This document shows positions 16,250 to 23,910 of a stretch of DNA of 27,322 nt, in pieces. The stretch comes from CAIWGV01 sp964515175 (GTDB lineage: Bacteria > Pseudomonadota > Alphaproteobacteria > UBA7879 > UBA5542): NCBI GenBank assembly GCA_964515175.1, contig CAZEUR010000015.1, forward strand, positions 1 through 27,322, written 5' to 3'. Position 1 is the first letter of the stretch. The number at the start of each line of letters is the position of its first letter. The translations under genes and the position numbers were made by a program. The notes under the pieces were generated by a model that saw only the letters and a list, made by a program, of their open reading frames with translations, was not told the origin of the DNA and did no database searches.

Positions 16250-16278
16250 AGTCTATCACTCCTCTCTAGAGCTTTCAA
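16250..16278 (-). promoter_or_regulatory. Candidate promoter of the autotransporter gene
   Basis: On the minus strand TTGAAA (16273-16278) and TAGACT (16250-16255) are 17 bp apart. The -35 is strong and the -10 moderate. It lies between the divergent autotransporter and Nudix genes. Confidence 0.5.
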
Positions 16279-16317
16279 TTGATGTTATTAGAATGAGGCA
16301 AAACTAAGGAGCATCTT

Positions 16318-16794
16318 ATGAAAACCAAAGATACCATTCACGTATTAGCGCGCGCTGTCATCATTCAAGGGCGTCATATTTTAGTATGCAGCACCCAAGA
16401 CATGGCGCCTAATTATTATTTTTTACCAGGAGGTCATGTGGAGGTGGGGGAAAGTGCTGAGGCGGCTGTTATTCGAGAGCTTCGAGAAGAGGGGGGGCTT
16501 AGGGGAACTGTTAAAAGATTTTTAGGGTGTCTTGAGCATAGCTTTGATCCAAATCGGGGCAAGTGTCATTCTCATGAGTATAATTTGTACTTCGAAGTGA
16601 CGATAGGCCCTTTGGATATTTGTGAAGAAATCCCTCAACTAGAGTCCCATATCAAATTGACTTGGGTCCCTTTAGTTGAATTGGAGACCCTTGATTTTCG
16701 GCCTGAACCCCTCAAAAAGATTTTGCCAATATGGATAAATCAAGATTTGGAGGGCGCTTTTATGAGTCACATGGGCAACGTTAAAAAACTATAG
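16318..16794 (+). CDS. Nudix hydrolase
   Basis: The 158-residue product has a complete Nudix box from G39 to L61 (G-x5-E45-x7-R53-E54-L55-x-E57-E58-x-G60-L61), so metal-dependent cleavage of a nucleoside diphosphate derivative is expected. The exact substrate (NTP, NDP-sugar, ADP-ribose or other) cannot be told from the sequence. AAGGAG lies upstream of the ATG. It is divergent from the autotransporter gene. Confidence 0.9.
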   Translation: MKTKDTIHVLARAVIIQGRHILVCSTQDMAPNYYFLPGGHVEVGESAEAAVIRELREEGGLRGTVKRFLGCLEHSFDPNRGKCHSHEYNLYFEVTIGPLDICEEIPQLESHIKLTWVPLVELETLDFRPEPLKKILPIWINQDLEGAFMSHMGNVKKL

Positions 16795-16873
16795 AAAAAC
16801 AAATTTGATCATGATACGATACCTAGGAAGTCAGCAAAAAGTTGGCACACATACAACAACGGAGGAAAATAAA

Positions 16874-17080
16874 ATGAGTAAAGGTAAAATTTTTGATTTG
16901 GTTGCTCTGATTCTTGTGATCGTCGGGGGGCTCAATTGGGGGCTTATTGGCGCATTCGGATTCAATCTTGTGACGACAATATTTGGAGATGGGAGCACCA
17001 TTTCTAATGTTGTTTATGGTCTGGTTGGTGTGGGCGCTTTGTATCTTGCCGCAACAAGCACGAAACTATTGAAGAAATAA
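16874..17080 (+). CDS. DUF378 family small membrane protein
   Basis: From ATG 16874 the product has 68 residues with two hydrophobic segments (about 7-29 and 43-62) and the family-typical GGLNWGLIGAFGFNLV. The function of DUF378 is unknown. GGAGG at good distance supports this ATG over an in-frame ATG at 16805, which would add 23 polar residues without conservation. A cluster of hairpins follows the gene. Confidence 0.88.
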   Translation: MSKGKIFDLVALILVIVGGLNWGLIGAFGFNLVTTIFGDGSTISNVVYGLVGVGALYLAATSTKLLKK

Positions 17081-17089
17081 ATTAACACA

Positions 17090-17125
17090 CCCGCAATTCC
17101 CTAAGATTGTGGGCATATCTTTTTT
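17090..17125 (+). terminator. Terminator after the DUF378 gene
   Basis: CCCGCAAT (17090-17097) pairs with ATTGTGGG (17106-17113), including one G-U pair, around an 8-nt loop. A T-rich run ending in T6 follows at about 17119-17125. Confidence 0.7.
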
Positions 17126-17130
17126 GATTC

Positions 17131-17183
17131 CTTAGTCTCCATTGATCCCCTCAATTCGGTCTTTGGAGACTAGGATCTTTTTT
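17131..17183 (+). terminator. Second, branched hairpin with T run
   Basis: CTTAGTCTCC (17131-17140) pairs with GGAGACTAGG (17165-17174) over most of its length. Inside, ATTGA and TCAAT form a smaller stem around TCCCC. A T6 run follows at about 17178-17183. It could be a second terminator or the 3' end of a small RNA. A further A/T-only inverted repeat lies at 17189-17207. Confidence 0.55.
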
Positions 17184-17249
17184 AATTAGAAAAAAGAAAC
17201 TTTTTTCTTCAGCGGCATCCTTGAATAGTGGACTTAAAACTGTCATCTT

Positions 17250-17825
17250 ATGTCCATGATGCTATTATCGTCCCAAAAGAAGTTTCTAGACAGTCTTTCT
17301 GTTTATCAGGCCCGATTCAGCTGGAATGTTTTTGAAGAAAATGAGTCAGGAAAAATACGATCGTTTGTGGAAGAGAACCAAGAATTTATGTCTCGGAATA
17401 ATCCTTTGGGTCATCTGACGGGGTCTGCCTGGATTCTAAATGAGGAAAGAGACGCATTTTTGCTTCACCATCATAAAAAACTTGATAAGTGGCTCCAGCT
17501 TGGAGGGCATGTGGATGAAGGGGAAGATATTATGGAAGCGTCTCTGCGGGAAGCTAAGGAAGAGTCCGGAATTGAGGGGTTGAAATTGCTTTTACCTGAT
17601 ATTTTTGACGTGGATGTTCATGAAGTTCCGGGGCGCCTAGAAGAACCTGCTCATTATCACTACGACATCCGCTTTTTGTTTCAGGCTCCAAAAAATGCAA
17701 ACTTAGTTCAACAAGAGATAGAGTCTTTAAGCTTGATATGGGTTCCCATTAAAGAGTTTTTTGGAAACCCCTTGTTTAAGTCTATTCAGAGGATGGGTGA
17801 AAAAAGCCTGCCTTATCTCACATGA
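17250..17825 (+). CDS. Nudix hydrolase
   Basis: The 191-residue product has a Nudix box from G86 to I108 (GGHVDEGE, then REAKEESGI) in the order G-x5-E92-x7-R100-E101-x2-E104-E105-x-G107. An N-terminal helical extension of about 55 residues precedes the fold. The substrate is unknown. No SD is visible before ATG 17250; ATGs at 17256 and 17259 are alternatives. The gene overlaps rluC by four bases (ATGA), so the two are translationally coupled. It is only distantly similar to the Nudix protein at 16318, so recent duplication is unlikely. Confidence 0.9.
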   Translation: MSMMLLSSQKKFLDSLSVYQARFSWNVFEENESGKIRSFVEENQEFMSRNNPLGHLTGSAWILNEERDAFLLHHHKKLDKWLQLGGHVDEGEDIMEASLREAKEESGIEGLKLLLPDIFDVDVHEVPGRLEEPAHYHYDIRFLFQAPKNANLVQQEIESLSLIWVPIKEFFGNPLFKSIQRMGEKSLPYLT

Positions 17826-18820
17826 GCCATTTAATTCCCATAGTTCCAGAAAACGAGGGCGGTCGTCTCGATCATTGGCTGCAAAAGCTTTACCCTCAAG
17901 TGCCCTATGGGTATTGGGCGAAGGCTTGCAGGAAGGGCCAGATCCGTGTGGATGGCAAACGAGTCAAGGGAAATGAAAGGCTTCAAGCAGGCCAAGTGGT
18001 GAGGTTGCCTCCTAAAAGTGTCTTACAAGACGCCTCCGTTTTGCCACCTCCAGGCCAAAGACAGAAAGATGCCTCAAGTGCGGACATAAAAAATCTAGAG
18101 TCTTGGATTATATATGAAGACAAGGATTTTGTGGCCCTTAACAAGCCCGCAGGGTTTGCTGTTCAGGGAGGAACTAATATCAAAAAGCATTTGGATGGTG
18201 TTTTGCAGGTGTGGGGAGAACACAAAGGATTTACACCCCATTTGGTTCATCGATTAGATAAAGATACGAGCGGAATTATCCTGATCGCTAAAAATGAAAC
18301 TGCCGCTCGACGGTTAGGAGAAGCGTTTAAGCAGCATACAATCTATAAGTTATACTTGGCGATCGCCACAAAAGTGCCGCACCCATTTGAGGGGAAAATA
18401 GATAAACCCTTGAAGAAAGAGGGGGGTATAGGAAAAGAAAAAATGCGTATTTCTAAAGAAGGGGATCGTGCTATTACCCATTATAAAGTTATTCAACAGG
18501 CTGGGAGGGTAGCTTCTCTTATGGCGCTTGCGCCTTTAACGGGACGTACTCATCAGCTTCGCGTGCATTTGGAGTCGCTCGGAAGCCCTATTTTAGGTGA
18601 TGGAAAATATGGAGGCAAAGAGGTTTTGTGGGAGGGATTCCCTAAAAAACTCCATCTACATGCCTATGCTCTTCTTATTCCTCAGCCTAAGGGGTACCTT
18701 TTTTTGAAGGCAGAGATATCTCCCCACATCAAGAAATCCTTGGATCAGCTAGGGTTTCATCATGAAGAAACGTTCAGAGAAGCAGAAGACTTTTTAAAGG
18801 GAATAGCAAAAACTATTTAA
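17822..18820 (+). CDS. rluC: Ribosomal large subunit pseudouridine synthase, RluC type
   Basis: The enzyme isomerises specific uridines of 23S rRNA. The 332-residue product has an N-terminal S4 RNA-binding domain (about 14-65) and a catalytic domain with HRLDKDTSG, where D146 is the expected nucleophile. LNKPAGFAVQGGT near 107-118 and LTGRTHQLRVHLE later are typical of the RluC branch. It overlaps the preceding Nudix gene by four bases. The rRNA target positions are inferred from family only. Confidence 0.92.
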   Translation: MSHLIPIVPENEGGRLDHWLQKLYPQVPYGYWAKACRKGQIRVDGKRVKGNERLQAGQVVRLPPKSVLQDASVLPPPGQRQKDASSADIKNLESWIIYEDKDFVALNKPAGFAVQGGTNIKKHLDGVLQVWGEHKGFTPHLVHRLDKDTSGIILIAKNETAARRLGEAFKQHTIYKLYLAIATKVPHPFEGKIDKPLKKEGGIGKEKMRISKEGDRAITHYKVIQQAGRVASLMALAPLTGRTHQLRVHLESLGSPILGDGKYGGKEVLWEGFPKKLHLHAYALLIPQPKGYLFLKAEISPHIKKSLDQLGFHHEETFREAEDFLKGIAKTI

Positions 18821-18867
18821 CTCAAAAAGGCTCTGTGATACCATAGAAGAAACAGGAGGAAAACAAG

Positions 18868-19269
18868 ATGATCCACGCACTTCGCAATGAGCATGATGTC
18901 CAGAAATATGTATCAAATCTAAAAAATTTCTATGGGGAGCTTTCTTCCTATATTTTGGTAGTGACCATCAGCCTTATTGTCTGGCTTTTGTCGGGAGGTG
19001 GGTATTTTTGGCCCATCTGGGTTATCCTGATATGGGGCATTGTTCTTTTCCTGAAAGCATCCAGGCTTCATATTATTAGTCCCATTTATTACTCAAAGAG
19101 CCATGATTTGCGAGAAAAACTTCCTTTTATAAAGGAAGAATGGTCTCAGCAGAAGGCACAAGAGATTCTGAAGAAACTGAATATTTCCACAGGGGTAACT
19201 TCTTCTGCGCCTAAGGCTAAGAAGAGTGTGGCGAAGAAATCTGTTAGCAAAAAGAGAAATAAGAAATAA
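18868..19269 (+). CDS. Two-TM (2TM-like) membrane protein with lysine-rich tail
   Basis: The 133-residue product has two hydrophobic segments (about 27-42 and 47-63) close together, preceded by a short helix with H9 and Y14. This resembles the 2TM domain often attached to bacterial regulators, here standing alone. The C-terminal 25 residues are Lys/Ser/Ala-rich (KKSVAKKSVSKK) and could bind nucleic acid or acidic lipid. AGGAGG precedes the ATG. Function unknown. Confidence 0.8.
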   Translation: MIHALRNEHDVQKYVSNLKNFYGELSSYILVVTISLIVWLLSGGGYFWPIWVILIWGIVLFLKASRLHIISPIYYSKSHDLREKLPFIKEEWSQQKAQEILKKLNISTGVTSSAPKAKKSVAKKSVSKKRNKK

Positions 19270-19302
19270 ACGTTATAAAAATAGAAGGGGATAACCCTGA
19301 AG

Positions 19303-20018
19303 ATGAAAAAAATTATTCTAGGACTAATTGGGATTTCCTTTATGGGAGGGGCGCAGGGTCATTCTGATTATGGTTACGTGGGATTAGGCCTTGGGTCGAG
19401 TTACAGTCAGATGACAGCCGTTAATAATTTGGGGGGGGGATTCACTACAGAATTCTTGGTGCACATCTAATTCCAGATTGAACTTGGTGGGGCAAATACA
19501 AGGAGGATATGTTAAGAATTTCCAATCGGCATTTCTTATGGCAGAAGGCTTTTTGAGAGCTCCTGAGAGTGCAATTAAAGGGAGTTCAAGTTTAATCACA
19601 CCAGAACAGCAGGAGACAACAACGGTAAGTGTTCAAAGAAAATACACGGTGGGGATTTCTGCAAAAATTGGAAAAAATTTTGAATCTTCTAAGTGGAGTG
19701 GATTTGCAAGCTTGGGCCTACTGATCTCTAGATTTTCTATTAAGACGAATCTAGTCCTTTATAAAAGATTCAATAACTCTATCGAAGGGGGTGGCTTCTT
19801 CCAAATCAGTAAAAGAACTGGGCATTGCGCCAGGAGTGGGCCTGATCTGGAATGAATTTGAAAGGATGCCTATTCGTTTTGAATATTCTTGCGAGATCTA
19901 TAAAACTTTAGAAGGTGCTGTTTGTCCGTATCCTTGGATTGAGCCATCAACAGGAGTCCGGACCAAAATATCCCCCCTCTATCATACCTTCATGGTATCT
20001 GTAGGATACAAGCTCTAG
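19303..20018 (+). pseudogene. Outer-membrane beta-barrel protein gene broken at two G tracts
   Basis: ATG 19303 opens a signal peptide (KKIILGLIGISFMGG) and a first barrel strand (YGYVGLGLG). The frame hits TAA at 19468-19470, just after a G9 tract (19431-19439). The next frame (+1) continues barrel-like sequence from the G tract to about 19795, and the third frame continues from a G5 tract (about 19788) to TAG 20016-20018, ending in the barrel-like TFMVSVGYKL. Removing one G at each tract gives a single product of 237 residues, typical of small OmpA/OMP-b-barrel proteins. It is either a pseudogene, a phase-variable gene in the OFF state, or affected by homopolymer sequencing errors. Confidence 0.8.
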
Positions 20019-20062
20019 GTGTTTAGTCCCTCTAAGTAATGGTGCCTATAGAGACATTCAAG

Positions 20063-20083
20063 GGGCTAAACAATTAGCCCTTT
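20063..20083. terminator. Bidirectional terminator between the broken OMP gene and lon
   Basis: GGGCTAA (20063-20069) and TTAGCCC (20074-20080) form a perfect 7-bp stem with a 4-nt loop, followed by TTT on the plus strand. It separates two convergent genes. An upstream segment (20020-20030) can pair with its left arm instead. Confidence 0.65.
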
Positions 20084-20097
20084 GAACGGGAACAGGC

Positions 20098-22479
20098 CTA
20101 TTGAATTGCAATATCTTGCTGTTCTTGAACAGAAAGGGCCGGGATTTCTAAAGACTCTTCTTGCTTGGGAAAAGGAAGCAAAGCCTTCTCCAAAACCTCA
20201 TCAATCATCTTAACGGGAATAATGTTCAGGTCTTTTTTTATAAGACCTGCTATTTCTGCCAGATCTTTCGTATTTTCTTGTGGGATGAGGACAGTCTTGA
20301 TTCCACCTCTTTGAGCCGCTAGAAGTTTCTCTTTTAATCCTCCAATGGCTAAAACTCTTCCGCGAAGAGTAATTTCACCAGTCATGGCAACACTTGAATC
20401 CACAGGACGTCCTGCTAAAAGGGATACAATGGAGGTGCAAATGGCAATTCCAGCAGATGGTCCATCTTTCGGCGTGGCGCCTTCTGGCACGTGTAAATGA
20501 ATATCGGATTTCAATAAAAGATCAGGATCAATGCCAAATTCTTTGGCCCGAGATTTAATGTAGCTGAAAGCCGTTTGAACAGACTCTTGCATCACTTCAC
20601 CAAGTTTTCCTGTAATGCTGATTTTTCCTTTTCCGGGGATTCTCACGGTTTCGATGGAAAGAAGGTCTCCTCCCAACTCTGTCCAAGCCAACCCTGTGGT
20701 GACGCCAATTTGTGGCAATTCATCTGCCTGAGAGAACTGATATCTAGGGGCCCCCAAATACTTTTCCAAATCCTCTTTATCAATGAAGATGCTTTTTTCA
20801 GAACCCTGAGAAAGTTCCCTCACTGCTTTGCGCATAAGTTTCCCAATCTGACGCTCTAGATTGCGGACGCCTGCTTCTCGAGTGTAATGACGGATGATGT
20901 CGCGCAGGGCATCTTCTGTCACAGAGACCTCTTTTGAGGCGAGACCATGTCCCTTTTTCTGCTTTTCCAGCAAGTGCCGTAGAGATATTTGTACTTTTTC
21001 TTCTTCCGTGTATCCCTCGATTCGAATAACTTCCAATCGATCTAAAAGAGGGCGTGGCAAATCCAAAGTGTTTGCCGTAGCAATGAACATAATATGAGAG
21101 AGATCGTACCCTATTTCTAGATAATGATCATTAAATTCAGAGTTTTGCTCAGAATCGAGAACTTCTAACATGGCAGAGGCAGGGTCTCCCCGCCAATCAG
21201 CTCCCATTTTGTCGAGCTCATCCAAAAGAAATAACGGATTTGTTGCCTTTGCTTTCTTCATGTTTTGTAAAATTTTACCAGGCATGGCCCCAATATAGGT
21301 ACGGCGATGACCTCGAATTTCCGCTTCGTCACGCACACCACCCAAAGCCATTCGAACAAAGGGCCGCTGTGTCACAGTTGCAATGGATCGTGCCAAGGAA
21401 GTTTTTCCAACTCCTGGAGGTCCCACCAAGCAAAGCACTTGGCCTTTAGAATTTTTCAAACGTTGCTGAACGGCTAGAAATTCAATGATACGCTCTTTGA
21501 CTTTTTCTAAGCCATAGTGATCCCCATCCAAAATATCTTGAGCTTTTTTTAGATCAATGGTCTTCCATTTTTGTTTCTTCCAAGGAAGGTCCACAAGACA
21601 ATCGAGGTAGTTTCTAATGACGGATGCCTCTGCTGCCATGGGATTCATATGGCGCAGCTTCTTTAATTCACTTTCTGCTTTTTCAGACGCTTCTTTGCTG
21701 AGGTTAGCCTTTTTAATGCGATCGGCGAGTTGGGTTAGATCATCTTTTCCGTCTTCGTTATAGAGCTCTTTTTGGATAGCTTTTAACTGCTCTTGAAGAT
21801 AGTAATCCCGATGGTTTTTTGTTAATTGAGATTTAAGTTTTTCCCGAATTGTTTCTTCAGTTTTAAGCGCTTCCGTCTCACGACGCATATAAAATAAAAG
21901 GAGTTCAGTGCGATCTTTAAACGTTTCTGCCTCTAGCAAAAGTTGACGCTCATCCATGCTGAGAGCAAGATGTGTGCTAATAGAATCGAAAACGGCTTCG
22001 TCATCGCCAAGAGTTTGAATATTTTCAAGAACTTCTGTAGTAATCTTTTTATTATATTTCGCATAGTCTTCAAACTCTGTGAGAAGGATTCGGTTCAAGA
22101 CTTCGGTTGTTTCTTCAGATGTTGGCTCTATGATTCGGGGGGATATTTCAGCCGTTAATCCTTCTTTTCCATCTTGGACACTATGAATTCTGATGCGGTG
22201 ACGGCCCTCCACCAAAACTTTTATGGACCCCTCCGGTAAATTAATGAGCTGAATCACCTCCCCAAGTGTTCCTACTGAGTATAAGTCATCGAGAGAAGAG
22301 GGGGCATCTACGGACGCATCTTTTTGATAAACAAGGGCGATTTTCCCATCCGTTGAAATGGCTTTCTTTAAGGCAGCAATAGATTTTTCTCGGCCCACAA
22401 ACAGGGTTACCACCATATGGGGCAAGACAACAATATCCCGTAAAGGCAGTAGAGGATGAATGTCGATCTCAGTTGTCAC
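20098..22479 (-). CDS. lon: ATP-dependent protease Lon
   Basis: Lon degrades misfolded and regulatory proteins in the cytoplasm. The 793-residue product has the LAN substrate domain (about 6-200), a coiled-coil region (about 205-280), an AAA+ module with Walker A at 353-360 (GPPGVGKT) and LFLLDELDKMG as Walker B, and a C-terminal protease domain. There S675 lies in KDGPSAG, and K718 sits 43 residues later, the E. coli spacing. The start is GTG with AAGG upstream. It lies 20 bp after clpX on the same strand, so the two are probably co-transcribed. Confidence 0.97.
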   Translation of the reverse strand: MTTEIDIHPLLPLRDIVVLPHMVVTLFVGREKSIAALKKAISTDGKIALVYQKDASVDAPSSLDDLYSVGTLGEVIQLINLPEGSIKVLVEGRHRIRIHSVQDGKEGLTAEISPRIIEPTSEETTEVLNRILLTEFEDYAKYNKKITTEVLENIQTLGDDEAVFDSISTHLALSMDERQLLLEAETFKDRTELLLFYMRRETEALKTEETIREKLKSQLTKNHRDYYLQEQLKAIQKELYNEDGKDDLTQLADRIKKANLSKEASEKAESELKKLRHMNPMAAEASVIRNYLDCLVDLPWKKQKWKTIDLKKAQDILDGDHYGLEKVKERIIEFLAVQQRLKNSKGQVLCLVGPPGVGKTSLARSIATVTQRPFVRMALGGVRDEAEIRGHRRTYIGAMPGKILQNMKKAKATNPLFLLDELDKMGADWRGDPASAMLEVLDSEQNSEFNDHYLEIGYDLSHIMFIATANTLDLPRPLLDRLEVIRIEGYTEEEKVQISLRHLLEKQKKGHGLASKEVSVTEDALRDIIRHYTREAGVRNLERQIGKLMRKAVRELSQGSEKSIFIDKEDLEKYLGAPRYQFSQADELPQIGVTTGLAWTELGGDLLSIETVRIPGKGKISITGKLGEVMQESVQTAFSYIKSRAKEFGIDPDLLLKSDIHLHVPEGATPKDGPSAGIAICTSIVSLLAGRPVDSSVAMTGEITLRGRVLAIGGLKEKLLAAQRGGIKTVLIPQENTKDLAEIAGLIKKDLNIIPVKMIDEVLEKALLPFPKQEESLEIPALSVQEQQDIAIQ

Positions 22480-22499
22480 AGAAAACTACCTTTAAGTTT

Positions 22500-23798
22500 T
22501 TATCGCGCACTAACTTCTTTTTTTAGCGAATGCCCTTTTAATGTCGAAGATTCCACAACTCGAGGCTTTGGACGAATGACGGCACCATTAACCATTTCCT
22601 TCGTAATCACAAGAGAATCAGTGGACTTTTTATCGGGAATATCAAACATAGAGTCTAGCAAAAGATTTTCCATGATGGATCTTAGTCCTCGCGCTCCCGT
22701 TTTTCGCTGAACAGCTTTCTTTGCGATCGCTTTTAGTGCTTCCTCTGTAAACTCCAATTTCACCTCTTCCATATTAAAGAGAGTTTCATATTGTTTTACT
22801 AAAGCATTTTTAGGTTCGGTCAAAATGCGAACAAGAGCTTCCTCGTCTAGGTCTTCTAAAGTAGCAAGCACGGGAAGACGTCCGATAAATTCTGGGATAA
22901 GCCCATACTTCAGCAAATCCTCTGGCTCTACATCCTTCAATAAATCAGATGCCTTTGCATCATTTTCTTTTCTCAGATCTGCACCGAATCCTATGGAAGA
23001 GCTTTCTCCCCGGGCAGCTATAATTTTCTCAAGACCAGAAAAAGCTCCTCCACAAATAAATAGGATGTTTGTTGTATCTACTTGCAAGAATTCCTGTTGC
23101 GGATGCTTCCTGCCTCCTTGAGGCGGGATAGAGGCAACTGTTCCTTCCATCATTTTGAGTAGAGCCTGCTGAACGCCTTCTCCGGAAACATCACGCGTAA
23201 TAGAAGGATTTTCTGACTTGCGGCTGATTTTATCAACCTCATCAATATAGATAATTCCTCGTTGTGCTCGTTCCACATCGTAATCGGCGGCTTGTAAAAG
23301 TTTTAAAATAATATTCTCTACATCCTCTCCCACATATCCAGCTTCTGTCAAAGTAGTGGCATCAGCCATGGCGAAAGGCACATCTAGAATACGAGCTAAA
23401 GTCTGAGCTAACAAAGTCTTTCCACACCCGGTAGGTCCAATGATCAAAATGTTAGACTTTTGAAGCTCCACTTCTTTTTCTTTGTCAGCTTCGTGGAGAA
23501 GTCTTTTGTAATGGTTGTGGACGGCAACAGCCAAAGATCTCTTGGCGCGTTCCTGGCCGATCACATAGTCGTCCAAGATGCTATAAATAGCGGAAGGGGT
23601 GGGAATATCTTCTTCATTAGAAATAAAACTATCTTTTGTTTCTTCCCGGATAATGTCTGAACACAAGGATACGCACTCATTGCAAATGAATACGGAGGGA
23701 CCAGCAATAAGCTTTTTAACCTCTTGTTGATCCTTTCCACAGAAAGAACAATAGAGGTTCTTAGAATCGCTGGATGGAGAGTCGGTGATATCTGTCAT
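22500..23798 (-). CDS. clpX: ClpX, AAA+ unfoldase of the ClpXP protease
   Basis: ClpX unfolds tagged substrates and feeds them to ClpP. From ATG 23798 it has 432 residues, with a zinc-binding domain (C17, C20, C39, C42), Walker A at 121-128 (GPTGCGKT), IIYIDEVDKI as Walker B, and the sensor region. An in-frame GTG at 23819 would add seven unconserved residues. clpP, usually directly upstream, is not in this window; ppiD lies there instead. lon follows 20 bp downstream. Confidence 0.96.
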   Translation of the reverse strand: MTDITDSPSSDSKNLYCSFCGKDQQEVKKLIAGPSVFICNECVSLCSDIIREETKDSFISNEEDIPTPSAIYSILDDYVIGQERAKRSLAVAVHNHYKRLLHEADKEKEVELQKSNILIIGPTGCGKTLLAQTLARILDVPFAMADATTLTEAGYVGEDVENIILKLLQAADYDVERAQRGIIYIDEVDKISRKSENPSITRDVSGEGVQQALLKMMEGTVASIPPQGGRKHPQQEFLQVDTTNILFICGGAFSGLEKIIAARGESSSIGFGADLRKENDAKASDLLKDVEPEDLLKYGLIPEFIGRLPVLATLEDLDEEALVRILTEPKNALVKQYETLFNMEEVKLEFTEEALKAIAKKAVQRKTGARGLRSIMENLLLDSMFDIPDKKSTDSLVITKEMVNGAVIRPKPRVVESSTLKGHSLKKEVSAR

Positions 23799-23839
23799 TT
23801 TATTGTCTCTTAGCCACACTTAACATCATCTAGGAGCAT

Positions 23840-23867
23840 TCTATATGAAAAACAGACAAAATAGCAA
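23840..23867 (-). promoter_or_regulatory. Candidate promoter of clpX-lon
   Basis: On the minus strand TTGCTA (23862-23867) and TATAGA (23840-23845) are 16 bp apart. The same stretch contains CTTG and CATAT at spacing near that of heat-shock sigma32 promoters, so either sigma factor could act. Confidence 0.4.
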
Positions 23868-23910
23868 GAAAATTCCTTGAAACAAAGGTCTAGCTAGAGA
23901 GGAGATGGTC

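Noticed and set aside
17221..17249. TTGAAT and CATCTT 17 bp apart just before the second Nudix gene, suggesting a leaderless start
   Set aside because: The -10 is a poor match and no other evidence supports it.
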